A DNA stretch of 64,000 nucleotides from Flavobacterium sp. Leaf82 (GTDB taxonomy: Bacteria > Bacteroidota > Bacteroidia > Flavobacteriales > Flavobacteriaceae). The stretch covers positions 622,691 to 686,690 of the forward strand of contig NZ_LMMA01000001.1 of NCBI RefSeq assembly GCF_001422725.1, written 5' to 3'. Of the stretch, positions 32,625-42,990 are shown piece by piece. Numbering within the stretch: the first letter of the stretch is position 1; each line of letters begins with the position of its first letter. The position numbers and the translations under genes are program-made. The notes beneath the pieces are model-generated. The model did not search any database, was not told where the DNA came from, and was given only the letters and a program-made list of their open reading frames with translations.

Positions 32625-35600
32625 GCTTTTCGTATTTTTCTGCCTTTTTATTTGTCAAATTAGATTTGACTGTGAGTTTATAAATATAAACTCCTTTACC
32701 AATTCTGTCGCCAAAATCGTCTTTTCCGTCCCAGGTTATTTCTCTGGATAAAAAACCTTCTGTTGTAACAACCTGATTTTTTGTCCAGACTACTTTTCCG
32801 GTAATTGTCATAACCTGAACCTGAACATCTAAGGGTTCATAAGGTCTGTTGTGCGAAAACCAAAATTGTGTATAAGTCGAAAACGGATTAGGGTAATTAA
32901 GAACGTGTGTTAATGTTAGTGACTCATCTCCAACAACTATAAATTGTATCTCACTTGTAACAGGATTGTTGTAAACATCCCATGCCGTGAAAGTTATTGT
33001 ATGCATTCCTGCAGCTAAATTTCTTAACGGAAAACGTAAATTTCCATTGGTGTAATCGTCTAATTTTGTTTGATAATAATCATTTAAAATATACGGATTA
33101 CTCACATCTCCATCTAGAATTGCTACTATATCATGCCCGATTCCGCTTGCTGTATTGATTCCGTTTTCGTCTTCAAGAAATGCTAATAAAAATGGGGATT
33201 CATTAGTAATTCCACCAGACACAAAAGTTTCATCATTCATATATAACTTAACTTTTGGATTTATATTGTCCTGAGGTGCATTTTCATTTATTCCTCCAAT
33301 TTTAATAGCTGTATTATAGCCTGACTGATTCTCTGAAAGCTGATTTTTTTTAGAATAAAAGCTAATTCGACCATAGTCAACAGGTACACGAATATCACGA
33401 GGAACAACAAAGCTAAATTCAAACTGACCGTTGGTTACAGACGCATTTCCTCTAAAGATAGTTTCGCCCAGAATTTTGAATGACATTGCAGGGCTATAAC
33501 CATCATTATTTAGCGTGGTAGTTGTAATTAACTTGTCGAAAATTGCAGTTGCCAATTCACCATTATAATTGCTTAAAAGGGTATTGTTCTCATCTGTGAT
33601 CTCACCGGTAATTTTAATTTTAGATAAAGATTTAAAATCCGGTATCGACTGAGAAATCACAATATCGTTTACTTTTGTTAAATTAATTCTTGGTTTAGGA
33701 ATTGCTAACATTAAGGCAGGATCTCCAAGATAAAAAATAACATTACTGGCAGAACTCGGATTTTCGTTTTTAGAAATTCGCAGTGCTTCAGCAATCGTAG
33801 TATATTGATTGGATCCGTATGCGAATAAATTTCTACTCAGACTATTATTAAAATCTTCTGCATTGTATTGACCTATCGCGCGAATAGTGGTTAACATCGA
33901 AATTGCACCACCTTTTGGATTCCAAAATGTATATTCTCCCGCTGTTGGTCTTGTGGGATCATCAAATCTGGAAAATTCGCAGGTAATAGTAATAAATAAA
34001 GGGTACTTGTATTGATTGTTTAAGTTTTGTCCGTCTGATTTTTCCCAAATTCGCTCACTTGCCAATCCATCTTCACCACCGTGTCCCAAATAATTAAAAA
34101 CTAATGCTCCTTTTTCGAAAGCATTAAATAAATCGGTTCTGGCTTTAGGATATCTTGATCCTCCGGCAGAAGCTTCCTGCGTATAAGAATCCAGAATTAT
34201 TTTATCCATATTGAAAAATGACTTTTCAGTAGATATTTTATCTGCAAGATTGTTTTGATTCGATTGAAGGGTTGTATCTGAAGCTTTGTCAGAATCATCG
34301 CTGACCATAACAATATTATTTCTCCAATTTCCGTAAGATTTCTGATCGTGATATTCTAATACTTTGTTTACGATTTCAGCAGCTTGAGCATTATCTGAGA
34401 CCAACATTCGTCCAACAGCAATGTCGATTCCTCCAAACGGAAAAACAACAACGCCTTCATTCGCATCCATTAATCCGTAAAAGTCATCTGAGGCAAATGA
34501 AGCTTCTCCGGTCGTGTTGCTAATTACGGATTGATATATAGGTACAATATTATTATTGTTTGTAATTCGGTTTTTATAATCAAATGAAGCATCTCCAAAT
34601 AAATTCAAATATTTTATTCTTTTATCAGGCGTAGATGCGTTTTCGTAAATGTATTTTATGCAGTTTCTGATTGCGGCGATGTCTTGTTTTCCTGAAGAGA
34701 ATTCCTGATAGATATTCTCTAACGTAATTACTTTTACATTTAAATTAGAATAGCTGCGATGAAAACTCGCTAATTTTTCGGCCTGAGAAACCAGGAATTT
34801 TGGAGTCACAATTACATAATCAATATCCTGAAAGCTGTTTTGGCTATTTTTAAAGAGACTTCCCTTTAAGTTTTGATTAGTGATTTTTGGCTGACTTTCT
34901 TTTAAAGGAGTAAAATAATCTGAGGGATCAATAGCTATATATTTTCTAATTTCTCCTAAAGATGCTTTAAAACTAAAATTTGCCTGATTGTTGTTTTCTA
35001 TTTTTGATACATTATATAGGTCTGTAACATCCCAAATTTGCGAAATGCCTGTAGCGCTGCCAATAGTATAATTTACAATTCCTCCGGTTGAACCTGCTAA
35101 GTCATATTGAAATTTAAATTGTTTGCCTATTCCCAGAAGTTTTCTTTTTGCAGTTAAATTAATGTAATCCAAATATCCTTTTGATCCCGGAACACCATTA
35201 TTATTATAGGTAAGCTTGATTTTTATATTTGCTGCTCCGGTAAATGTTGCGTTCGAAGGAAGTTTTTGGGTGTAGAATTTTTCATCAGAATTAACTACTA
35301 AAGTTTGAAAATTAATATTACCAATACTTTGACCATTTGCAGAAACGGTAAAAGAGGTTGGGGTATAGGCGGCAGAAGCGGCGCTCAATTCTATTTTTAC
35401 AGGAACTGAAGTTTCAATGTTTGGAAAGTTGAATTCAAATTCCTGTTCCTGATTAATATCAAATGATTCTCCAAACCATTGACGCCCTAAATGTGCAATG
35501 TTTGTTTTGTCGATTTCATGAAATTGATAGTCGTCAAAAGTGGTAAGGTCTAAAGTTGAGTTTCCTGTTGGCTGATTTATATTTGAAATTCTTTTTCCTT

Positions 35601-36447
35601 CAATTCCGTTAACGGTAATATAATAATACGATTTTGTATCATATAAGTTGAGATTAGTCTGATTTTCAGGGCTCCAATTCTCAATTCCTTCGGCATAAAA
35701 AAGAATATAATCTTCATTATTAAAGATTCCGTCGCTTTCTCCTATAATCTGAATAGCGTTTTCGGTTAAATCTTCAGGATAGTAAGTGTTATTTGCCAAA
35801 GGAAGCATTTTTCCTCCATTTCCATAAATTTTGATTCTTCTTGGGTCAGCTTTTGAAGGATCGAATCCTAAACTTTGCAGGAAAGACTTTGAAATTTTAT
35901 AAACTCCGGATTTTTCTACATAAAAACGGTACCAATCGCCAGTTGCTAAAACCGAATTGTAAACTGAATTTGATTTTTGAAAAGATGATGTATTGCTGTT
36001 ATTTGATGCAGAAGCGGTTGTAGAGTAAGAAAATGATTTAATTCGTTTAAAACTATTTCCTTCCTTTATTATAGGCGATAAAAATAAAAAGTTTTGCCTT
36101 TTATCTCTTGCATTAGTTGTTTTTAATGTCTCATTTGGCTTTTCAGGAATGTTTTCGATTGCTAAATCACCTAATTCTGCAATTGAAATTGATTCGTATG
36201 CAATGTTGGTAATTTGAATAGAATTACTGTTCGAATAACCGGATTCGTTCAGGTTAAGCAGTAATGTTATGCTTTTTTTTGTAGTATCGTATCTAAAACT
36301 GCTTCCGGAGAAGTATGGAATTTTTATTTTCAAATCTCCATAACTCATTTCTTTTTTATTTTGCCAATCTATTGTGAAGTCGCCATTTATCTGGGAAAAA
36401 GAGATAAATGGGATCAAAAAAAGATATAAGATTAGGGCTTGTTTCAT
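32611..36447 (-). CDS. porU: Type IX secretion system sortase PorU
   Basis: A 1278-residue cell-surface protein of the gingipain-type C25 peptidase family that cleaves C-terminal signals from type IX cargo and attaches it to the surface. It has a signal peptide (1-18, 'LIPFISFSQ'). The C25 domain spans about 550-920 with the catalytic His in 'YLGHGGEDG' (about 790) and Cys in 'ITCEFSRFD' (about 821). The last 90 residues form an FlgD-like / type IX C-terminal domain ('YPNPFSTYTQFWFSH', 'DDFGDRIGKGVYIYKL'), as in known PorU. It precedes porV and is divergent from gldJ, a grouping known from F. johnsoniae. Confidence 0.94.
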   Translation of the reverse strand: MKQALILYLFLIPFISFSQINGDFTIDWQNKKEMSYGDLKIKIPYFSGSSFRYDTTKKSITLLLNLNESGYSNSNSIQITNIAYESISIAELGDLAIENIPEKPNETLKTTNARDKRQNFLFLSPIIKEGNSFKRIKSFSYSTTASASNNSNTSSFQKSNSVYNSVLATGDWYRFYVEKSGVYKISKSFLQSLGFDPSKADPRRIKIYGNGGKMLPLANNTYYPEDLTENAIQIIGESDGIFNNEDYILFYAEGIENWSPENQTNLNLYDTKSYYYITVNGIEGKRISNINQPTGNSTLDLTTFDDYQFHEIDKTNIAHLGRQWFGESFDINQEQEFEFNFPNIETSVPVKIELSAASAAYTPTSFTVSANGQSIGNINFQTLVVNSDEKFYTQKLPSNATFTGAANIKIKLTYNNNGVPGSKGYLDYINLTAKRKLLGIGKQFKFQYDLAGSTGGIVNYTIGSATGISQIWDVTDLYNVSKIENNNQANFSFKASLGEIRKYIAIDPSDYFTPLKESQPKITNQNLKGSLFKNSQNSFQDIDYVIVTPKFLVSQAEKLASFHRSYSNLNVKVITLENIYQEFSSGKQDIAAIRNCIKYIYENASTPDKRIKYLNLFGDASFDYKNRITNNNNIVPIYQSVISNTTGEASFASDDFYGLMDANEGVVVFPFGGIDIAVGRMLVSDNAQAAEIVNKVLEYHDQKSYGNWRNNIVMVSDDSDKASDTTLQSNQNNLADKISTEKSFFNMDKIILDSYTQEASAGGSRYPKARTDLFNAFEKGALVFNYLGHGGEDGLASERIWEKSDGQNLNNQYKYPLFITITCEFSRFDDPTRPTAGEYTFWNPKGGAISMLTTIRAIGQYNAEDFNNSLSRNLFAYGSNQYTTIAEALRISKNENPSSASNVIFYLGDPALMLAIPKPRINLTKVNDIVISQSIPDFKSLSKIKITGEITDENNTLLSNYNGELATAIFDKLITTTTLNNDGYSPAMSFKILGETIFRGNASVTNGQFEFSFVVPRDIRVPVDYGRISFYSKKNQLSENQSGYNTAIKIGGINENAPQDNINPKVKLYMNDETFVSGGITNESPFLLAFLEDENGINTASGIGHDIVAILDGDVSNPYILNDYYQTKLDDYTNGNLRFPLRNLAAGMHTITFTAWDVYNNPVTSEIQFIVVGDESLTLTHVLNYPNPFSTYTQFWFSHNRPYEPLDVQVQVMTITGKVVWTKNQVVTTEGFLSREITWDGKDDFGDRIGKGVYIYKLTVKSNLTNKKAEKYEKLVIL

Positions 36448-36600
36448 TGGTTAATAAATGAGATTTAAGTTAAAAATATTTTAGTAAGTAAAAATATAGT
36501 ATTTCATGTTATAGTAAATAATAAAAAGTATATTTTTGCGTTCGTAACTATAGGTTATTTTCTGGTAAAAAACAGCTAAATAAAATTATTAGAACAGATG

Positions 36601-36630
36601 TTGCTAATTAAATGTTAATTATTATATTGC
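36601..36630 (+). promoter_or_regulatory. Possible gldJ promoter
   Basis: TTG (36601-36603), 19 nt, TATATTG (36623-36629). The minus-7 is one base off the consensus. A second candidate, TATTTTTG, lies about 95 bp further upstream, so the choice is open. Confidence 0.35.
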
Positions 36631-36654
36631 AGCACCTAAATTTATCACCTAAGA

Positions 36655-38343
36655 ATGAGTATGAAAGTAAACAAAATTGTAGTCTTGCAATTAATGATGT
36701 CAATGGTATTGATGTTGGGCACGGCTAGTTGTAGCAAAAAATCGAGTTCCAGTCACGCTTCCAGAGCAACTGGTTGGGATGTAGATAGTCAGAATGGAAC
36801 TGCTGCCAGAAATGCAGGGAAAAAACAACAGGCTGGTCCTGGTTTAGTTTTTGTTGAAGGAGGTACATTTACTATGGGTAAAGTACAGGATGATGTTATG
36901 CACGATTGGAATAACACACCCACTCAACAACACGTTCAATCATTCTATATGGATGAAACTGAAGTTACGAATGGTATGTACTTAGAATACCTGGAGTGGT
37001 TAAAGAAAGTTTTCCCTCCAACAGAAGAAAATTACAAAAATATTTATGAAGGTGCATCTCCGGATACCTTAGTATGGAGAAATCGTTTAGGATATAACGA
37101 AACGATGACTAATAACTATTTAAGACACCCATCTTATGCTAACTATCCTGTAGTAGGTGTAAACTGGATTCAGGCAGTTGAATTTAGTAAATGGAGAACT
37201 GACCGTGTGAACGAAGCAGTCTTAGAGAAAAATGGTTACCTTAAAAAAGGTGCTAAAACACAAGACGTTAGCGCTGAAAGTTTGTTTAACACAGAAGCTT
37301 ATGTTGCATCTCCAAGTACTACTTATGGTGGTAATGAAGAACTTGTGTTAAAGAAAAACCCTAACGGCAGAAAACCAAAAGCAGGTAAAGACGGTGTAGT
37401 TCCGGAAGAAAAGAATGTGTACGCACAACGTTCTTCAGGAGTTATCTTGCCAGAATACAGACTTCCTACTGAAGCAGAATGGGAGTATGCTGCAGCTGCA
37501 GATGTTGGACAAAGAGAATACAATATATATAAAGGACAAAAGAAATATCCTTGGTCCGGAGATTATACACGTTCATCTAAACGTAAAAACAAAGGAGATC
37601 AATTGGCTAACTTTAAACAAGGAAACGGTGATTACGGTGGAATTGCAGGTTGGTCTGATGATGGTGCAGATATTACAAACGCTGTAAAAAGTTATGCTCC
37701 TAATGATTTTGGATTATACGATATGGCTGGAAACGTAGCCGAATGGGTTGCCGATGTTTACAGACCTATTATTGATAATGAAGCAAATGATTTTAACTAC
37801 TTTAGAGGAAATCAATATGCTAAAAACAAAATTGGTAAAGACGGTAAAATTGAAATTATCACTAAAGATAATATTCAATACAAAACGTTAAGTAACGGTA
37901 AAAAAGTTGCAACAAACTTACCAGGAGAAATTGCTCAGGTTCCAGTTGACGAAAACGAAACTTATTTGAGACAAAACTTCAGTACAAGTGATAACATCAA
38001 CTATAGAGATGGTGATAAACAATCATCTAAATATTTTGATTTTGGAGACGAGTCAGAATCTAAAGCGGATCATTCAATGTACAACGCTCCTAAACATAAT
38101 GTAACAACAGACAGTTTAGGTCAAATGGTTAGAAAATATGATAACTCTAGTAAACGTACAACGTTTATCGATGATAACGTAAGAGTTTACAAAGGTGGTT
38201 CTTGGAGAGATAGAGCTTATTGGTTAGATCCTGCTCAAAGAAGATATTTCCCTCAAGATATGGCAACAGATTATATCGGATTTAGATGTGCAATGTCTAG
38301 AGTAGGTGCTAAAGCTGAAAAAAGAAAATCGCCTAGAAACTAA
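36655..38343 (+). CDS. gldJ: Gliding motility lipoprotein GldJ
   Basis: A 562-residue outer-membrane lipoprotein (lipobox 'GTASC', Cys about residue 26) with an FGE-sulfatase (SUMF1-like) fold: 'FVEGGTFTMGKVQDD' (about 64), 'MDETEVTNGMYLEYLEW' (about 98), 'YRLPTEAEWEYAA' (about 268), 'DMAGNVAEWV' (about 357) and 'VYKGGSWRDRAY...FRCAMS' (about 515-550). GldJ stabilises GldK and is needed for gliding and type IX secretion; the fold is used as structure, not for sulfatase activation. Several insertions enlarge it beyond normal FGE length, as in known GldJ. Confidence 0.95.
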   Translation: MSMKVNKIVVLQLMMSMVLMLGTASCSKKSSSSHASRATGWDVDSQNGTAARNAGKKQQAGPGLVFVEGGTFTMGKVQDDVMHDWNNTPTQQHVQSFYMDETEVTNGMYLEYLEWLKKVFPPTEENYKNIYEGASPDTLVWRNRLGYNETMTNNYLRHPSYANYPVVGVNWIQAVEFSKWRTDRVNEAVLEKNGYLKKGAKTQDVSAESLFNTEAYVASPSTTYGGNEELVLKKNPNGRKPKAGKDGVVPEEKNVYAQRSSGVILPEYRLPTEAEWEYAAAADVGQREYNIYKGQKKYPWSGDYTRSSKRKNKGDQLANFKQGNGDYGGIAGWSDDGADITNAVKSYAPNDFGLYDMAGNVAEWVADVYRPIIDNEANDFNYFRGNQYAKNKIGKDGKIEIITKDNIQYKTLSNGKKVATNLPGEIAQVPVDENETYLRQNFSTSDNINYRDGDKQSSKYFDFGDESESKADHSMYNAPKHNVTTDSLGQMVRKYDNSSKRTTFIDDNVRVYKGGSWRDRAYWLDPAQRRYFPQDMATDYIGFRCAMSRVGAKAEKRKSPRN

Positions 38344-38366
38344 GTCTTAGAAAATTTATTATAAAA

Positions 38367-38418
38367 AGTTCCAAATTCCAAAAGCTGAATATTCAGTATG
38401 GAATTTGGAACTTTTTTA
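38367..38418 (+). terminator. Terminator after gldJ
   Basis: A 13-bp stem 'gttccaaattcca' / 'tggaatttggaac' with an 18-base loop (holding a smaller hairpin 'ctgaatattcag') and a T-run. It separates gldJ from murF. Confidence 0.8.
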
Positions 38419-38460
38419 TTGTTTTTTTTCTACTTTTATGACTAATAAAAATTTTTATAA

Positions 38461-39747
38461 ATGAATATTCAAGACATTCATAACTTGTTTTTGCAGTGTA
38501 AATCAGTTTCAATAGATACAAGAAAAATTGAAAAGGATTCTATGTTTTTTGCTATTAAAGGCGAAAATTTTGACGCTAATACTTTTGCTGCTAAAGCAAT
38601 AGAATTAGGCGCTTTGTATGTTATTATTGATAATGCATCTTATGCTATTGACGAAAGAACTATTCTTGTAGAAAACAGCTTGGAAACCTTGCAGGAACTG
38701 GCAAAATTTCATCGTTCTTATCTAAAGCTGCTCATAATTGCCTTAACAGGAAGTAATGGTAAAACGACAACGAAAGAATTAATTAATGTAGTTGTAGCTA
38801 AAAAATATAAAACTAAAGCCACTGTAGGTAATTTAAACAATCATATTGGAGTTCCGCTGACTTTGTTGTCTTTTACAAAAGAAACTGAAATAGGAATTGT
38901 TGAAATGGGAGCAAATCACAAAAAAGAAATTGAATTTTTATGTGAAATTGCCCAACCGGATTACGGTTATATTACCAATTTTGGAAAAGCACATTTAGAA
39001 GGTTTTGGAGGAGTTGAAGGTGTAATTGAAGGTAAAAGCGAGATGTATAAATATCTTGCAAAGAATGATAAAGTAGTTTTTGTAAATCTTGAAGATTCAA
39101 TTCAGATTGAAAAATCGGTTGGGATAAAGTCATTTACTTTTGGAGTAAATAATGATGCTGCGGATCTGAATATCAAAAACATTTCGGCGAATCCTTTCGT
39201 TATTATTAAGTATGATAATTTTAGTGTAGAATCACATTTAATTGGATTATACAATGCAAATAATATAAATGCGGCAGTTGCAATTGGGTATTATTTTAAA
39301 GTAGATGAAAACGATATAAAAGAAGCTATCGAAAACTATATACCAGAGAATAACAGATCACAATTATTAAGAATTGGTTCTAATCAGATTATTCTGGATG
39401 CCTACAACGCAAATCCTAGTAGCATGGCAGTTGCGATAACTAATTTTCTGCAACTCGAAAATCAGAATAAAATAATGATTTTAGGAGATATGTTTGAGCT
39501 TGGTAATGAAAGTTCCAAAGAACATAAATTGATTGTTGATTCTTTAGTAAACCAAAATAAAGCGGGTTGTTATTTAATAGGTAAATCATTTTATGAAAAT
39601 AAAACAGATAAAAACAACATACAGTTTTTTGAAACCTTTGATGATTTTGTAGCATTCGTTAAAACAATACACTTTAATGAAAATACAATTCTGATAAAAG
39701 GTTCAAGAGGAATGGCTCTTGAACGTACATTAGAATTTATTGCATAA
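38461..39747 (+). CDS. murF: UDP-N-acetylmuramoyl-tripeptide:D-alanyl-D-alanine ligase
   Basis: Last cytoplasmic ligase of peptidoglycan precursor synthesis, adding D-Ala-D-Ala. The 428 residues show the Mur ligase order: N-terminal uridine-binding domain ('SIDTRKIEKDSMFFAIKG'), ATP loop 'LTGSNGKTTTKEL' (about 97), central 'GIVEMGANHKKEIEFL' (about 140), and C-terminal domain with 'ILDAYNANPSSM' and 'ILGDMFELG' (about 310-345). Standard length. It follows gldJ, a neighbourhood seen in flavobacteria, but behind a terminator. Confidence 0.95.
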   Translation: MNIQDIHNLFLQCKSVSIDTRKIEKDSMFFAIKGENFDANTFAAKAIELGALYVIIDNASYAIDERTILVENSLETLQELAKFHRSYLKLLIIALTGSNGKTTTKELINVVVAKKYKTKATVGNLNNHIGVPLTLLSFTKETEIGIVEMGANHKKEIEFLCEIAQPDYGYITNFGKAHLEGFGGVEGVIEGKSEMYKYLAKNDKVVFVNLEDSIQIEKSVGIKSFTFGVNNDAADLNIKNISANPFVIIKYDNFSVESHLIGLYNANNINAAVAIGYYFKVDENDIKEAIENYIPENNRSQLLRIGSNQIILDAYNANPSSMAVAITNFLQLENQNKIMILGDMFELGNESSKEHKLIVDSLVNQNKAGCYLIGKSFYENKTDKNNIQFFETFDDFVAFVKTIHFNENTILIKGSRGMALERTLEFIA

Positions 39748-39762
39748 ATAGTTTTCAAAATA

Positions 39763-39806
39763 ATAAAACGCCAAAGCCATTCAAGTGAATGGCTTTGGCG
39801 TTTTAT
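39763..39806. terminator. Bidirectional terminator between murF and the PUL regulator
   Basis: A 19-bp stem 'aaaacgccaaagccattc' / 'gaatggctttggcgtttt' with a 4-base loop, lying between convergent stop codons. Confidence 0.9.
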
Positions 39807-42686
39807 TTAAATACTCATTAAGAAACCAATCAGGTTTTCTTTTTTGTTTAAGCCTAGTTTTTTTCTTAAACGATAGCGGGCTAATTCGACACCTCCGGTT
39901 GAAATATTCATAATTTCGGCGATTTCTTTTGTAGACATATTCATCAATAAATAAGTTGATAAATCGAGTTCACGAGGAGAAATTGTTGGGTATTTTTCTT
40001 TTAATCTCTTAAGGAACTCAAAATGAACGTTTTTGATGTGTTTTTCCAGATCTTTCCAGCTTTTATCTGTGTTTACCTCCTTTACAATACTTTTATGCAA
40101 TTTGTTGAATTCAAATTTGGTCGAATCGTCTAGAATATTAGTATCAATATCTTTTAACTTATGAATGATTCCGTTTAGAATCTTATTTTTCTTAACTACT
40201 TGCAAAGAATTGTTTACTAATTCTTTGTCTTTGGCGAGGATTTTTATTTGAAGTTTATCACTTTTTAACTTCTCTATTTCTTTTTCAAGTTCATGCTGTT
40301 CATGTCTGATTTTTGATTCTTTTTCCAGATATAATCTTCTTTGTTCGATGGTTTCATAATATCTGTTTTTTCTGATTTTTAATTTAATCCTGTTAGAAAT
40401 GATGTAAACTGCAGTAATTAGAAAAATGATATAAATTAGATACGCTAAAAAATGTCTGTACCACGGCGGCGAAACGATAAAGGTGATTTCAGATACATCT
40501 GATTCTATACCATAACTATTTTTAGCTTTAAGCTTCATGATATAGGTGCCTTCACGCAAATTTGTATATTCTTTTATTGAAAGCGCTGACCAATTGCGCC
40601 AGTTCTCCTCAAAAGGCTCTAATTTGTATGAATACGTTACGTTTTCCTGATTTTCATACGTTGGTGAAGAAAACGTGAATTTAACGTGATTTGAGCTGTA
40701 AGGAACTGTATATGATTGTTGATTGCCTGGTATATTGCCTGTTAATATCGTATCTCCCGGAAACGAAAAACTTTCTATAAATACTTTAGGCTTCGTTATA
40801 AAAGTATTCGAAATTTTAGAGTCATAATGAGTTAATCCATCTGTTAGGCCAATGAAAATATTTTCCGGATCAATAGTATTTACAGAAATATAGTTGTTTA
40901 CCAAATTCCCTGATAAGTTTGAAAACGGCGCTTGTTTTTTTATAAAATTTCCGTTTTTATTCTTTGTTAATACACCCAAAGACTCATTATATGCATACCA
41001 TAAACTACCTTGAGAATCTTCGATTAATGTATTAATAGTTGGGATATCTTTAAAAAGTGCTGTTATTTTCTTGTCTTCAAAAAATGTTCCCTGCTCTTTG
41101 GAAAATCTGTAGAAATGATTTTTTGACTGAAAATAAACTTTATTATTTATGTTTTGCAAACTGCCAATTCCGGAATATAAAGGACTAATGTCTTTGTGCT
41201 TTTTTATATAAACAAATTTCTTTAAATCCTCAGATAAAGTCATTTGATAAAGAAAAGGATCTTTTTTTAACCATAAATAATTTTCGTCCAGTTCTATCGA
41301 AAATGTATTTGTGGTTTCGTCAAATCCTGAAACCTGATGGGAATATTCAAATCCTGAAGCAGTTCTTTTAAAAATAGTAAATCCGTTGTAGCTTTCTCCT
41401 ATAATATAATTATCATGATTTGGTATTTTCTTGAAACCAAAATATCCTTTTGTATCGAGTTTTTTAGAAACTTTATTTTGATCAATAACCAACGCCCCAC
41501 TATTACTGGCGCAAATAAGTACACCATTTAATACCTGAATATTCCAGGCTTGTGAGATGGTTCCTTCTACTCTTATAAACGGACTGTCTTTAAAGGGATT
41601 ATTCCAGGAATGGTAAAATAAGCCCTGATTTGTGGCTACATATAAATTCCCGTTAAAAATAGTAGAAGCATATACAGTACCTATATTATAACTGTAATCA
41701 AAATAAGAGAAAGGGGAGTTCTCATTAATAAAAGTAATACCGTTGTCTAATCCTAGCCAGATATTGTTTTTGTTGTCTATAAAGGAGGTTAATATAGTAT
41801 TGTTCTGTAGCCCTTTTTGACGATTTAGATGTTGGATTATTTTTCCATTTAAATCACAAATTATGACCCCGTCCAAAACTGAATTAAGGACAATAAATCT
41901 GCCTTTTATTATAGAACCGCCAAGAGATGTGTTTTTCTTGATAAAAGCATTTGCTTCCGTTTCCCATGGCTGCACAGATTTACCATCAGATATAAATAAA
42001 CCTTTTTCTAAGGTTGCAAGCAACATTTTATTATTTGGAAGCGGGAATACAGACCAGATTTCTTTGTCATTAAATACAGTTGTCCCTTCTATTTGTTTTA
42101 ATTTATGATTTTTGTATTCCAGAATTCCAAGTGATTTATCTTGAAAATAAAGATGATTATTTACTAAAAATGAAAACTGAAATTTCGTAGGAGCATTTAT
42201 AACGGTTAATTTATTATTTTTTAGAAAGAATACTTTTGTAAAGGATTGAAAAATTACCTCACCATTAAAGATGTGTATTCTCCAGATCAGGTTTATATTT
42301 TGTTTGTCCTTTTTTTCTACCAAATCAGAAAGAGAATGGTATTTTAAATTCCCTTTTTCATCATTTTTAAAATAACCAAATTCATTGTTACCTCCCACAT
42401 AAATTTTTCCTGCAGCATCTATTTTTAAACTTCTAATTTCTGTTTGAGTAGGGAGAGAAAATTTATGCCAGCTCGAACCGTCAAATTGTATAAGACCATT
42501 ATTGTTTGCAAAGTACATATTGCCTTTTCTATCCTGATCTATACTCCAGTTTTGAGTTCCACCTCTGTAATCAGCTCTTTTATAATTTTTAATTCCTGGT
42601 AAACCTATATCTTTTACCTGAGCTGCAGTATTTGTGTGTAAGAAAAAAATTATAATTAGTGTAAAAATTGTATTTATGAATTTCAT
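39807..42686 (-). CDS. Membrane-spanning PUL sensor-regulator (beta-propeller, Y_Y_Y, LuxR-type HTH)
   Basis: A 959-residue one-component regulator. A signal peptide (1-22) is followed by a periplasmic propeller of reg_prop repeats (about 30-660, e.g. 'DRKGNMYFANNNGLIQFDG', 'DNKNNIWLGLDNGITF'), a Y_Y_Y domain (about 690-752, 'ENVTYSYKLEPFEENW'), one membrane segment (about 757-778), a long coiled coil (about 785-845), and a C-terminal LuxR/GerE-type helix-turn-helix (about 895-950, 'MSTKEIAEIMNISTGGVELAR'). There is no histidine kinase or receiver domain, unlike hybrid two-component PUL regulators, so DNA binding must occur at the membrane. It is divergent from susC and presumably controls that operon when a glycan fragment binds the propeller. 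Confidence 0.9.
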   Translation of the reverse strand: MKFINTIFTLIIIFFLHTNTAAQVKDIGLPGIKNYKRADYRGGTQNWSIDQDRKGNMYFANNNGLIQFDGSSWHKFSLPTQTEIRSLKIDAAGKIYVGGNNEFGYFKNDEKGNLKYHSLSDLVEKKDKQNINLIWRIHIFNGEVIFQSFTKVFFLKNNKLTVINAPTKFQFSFLVNNHLYFQDKSLGILEYKNHKLKQIEGTTVFNDKEIWSVFPLPNNKMLLATLEKGLFISDGKSVQPWETEANAFIKKNTSLGGSIIKGRFIVLNSVLDGVIICDLNGKIIQHLNRQKGLQNNTILTSFIDNKNNIWLGLDNGITFINENSPFSYFDYSYNIGTVYASTIFNGNLYVATNQGLFYHSWNNPFKDSPFIRVEGTISQAWNIQVLNGVLICASNSGALVIDQNKVSKKLDTKGYFGFKKIPNHDNYIIGESYNGFTIFKRTASGFEYSHQVSGFDETTNTFSIELDENYLWLKKDPFLYQMTLSEDLKKFVYIKKHKDISPLYSGIGSLQNINNKVYFQSKNHFYRFSKEQGTFFEDKKITALFKDIPTINTLIEDSQGSLWYAYNESLGVLTKNKNGNFIKKQAPFSNLSGNLVNNYISVNTIDPENIFIGLTDGLTHYDSKISNTFITKPKVFIESFSFPGDTILTGNIPGNQQSYTVPYSSNHVKFTFSSPTYENQENVTYSYKLEPFEENWRNWSALSIKEYTNLREGTYIMKLKAKNSYGIESDVSEITFIVSPPWYRHFLAYLIYIIFLITAVYIISNRIKLKIRKNRYYETIEQRRLYLEKESKIRHEQHELEKEIEKLKSDKLQIKILAKDKELVNNSLQVVKKNKILNGIIHKLKDIDTNILDDSTKFEFNKLHKSIVKEVNTDKSWKDLEKHIKNVHFEFLKRLKEKYPTISPRELDLSTYLLMNMSTKEIAEIMNISTGGVELARYRLRKKLGLNKKENLIGFLMSI

Positions 42687-42897
42687 AAAATTTATAATGT
42701 ATTTTTATTAGAAATGTTTTATAAAGGGTTTTATTTTTTAATTATTTATTTGCATTCTTGCCTTTTCATAGAATTATTTTGAATATATCATGAAAATGTC
42801 TTTATTTTATAAATGTAGTGTTTATTTTTTTACTTAACATTTTTATAACAATATATTATTTCATTTAAATATTTATAAATCAATGTTTTAAAAATAA

Positions 42898-42947
42898 TTT
42901 GATGTGTTTTTGTAGCGTATTAAAATAAGCTTTGATGTGTTTTTGTA
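42898..42947 (+). promoter_or_regulatory. Direct repeat, candidate binding site of the PUL regulator
   Basis: 'tttgatgtgtttttgta' occurs identically at 42898-42914 and 42931-42947, 33 bp apart start to start (about three helical turns). The downstream copy ends 14 bp before the minus-33 element, a normal place for an activator. Assignment to the adjacent LuxR-type regulator is inference. Confidence 0.6.
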
Positions 42948-42961
42948 ATGAAATTTTATTG

Positions 42962-42990
42962 TTGATAGTAAAAATTTAACTTTATTATTG
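42962..42990 (+). promoter_or_regulatory. Candidate susC promoter
   Basis: TTG (42962-42964), 18 nt, TATTATTG (42983-42990), one base off TAnnTTTG, which suits an activator-dependent promoter. The susC ATG follows 39 bp later. Confidence 0.55.
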
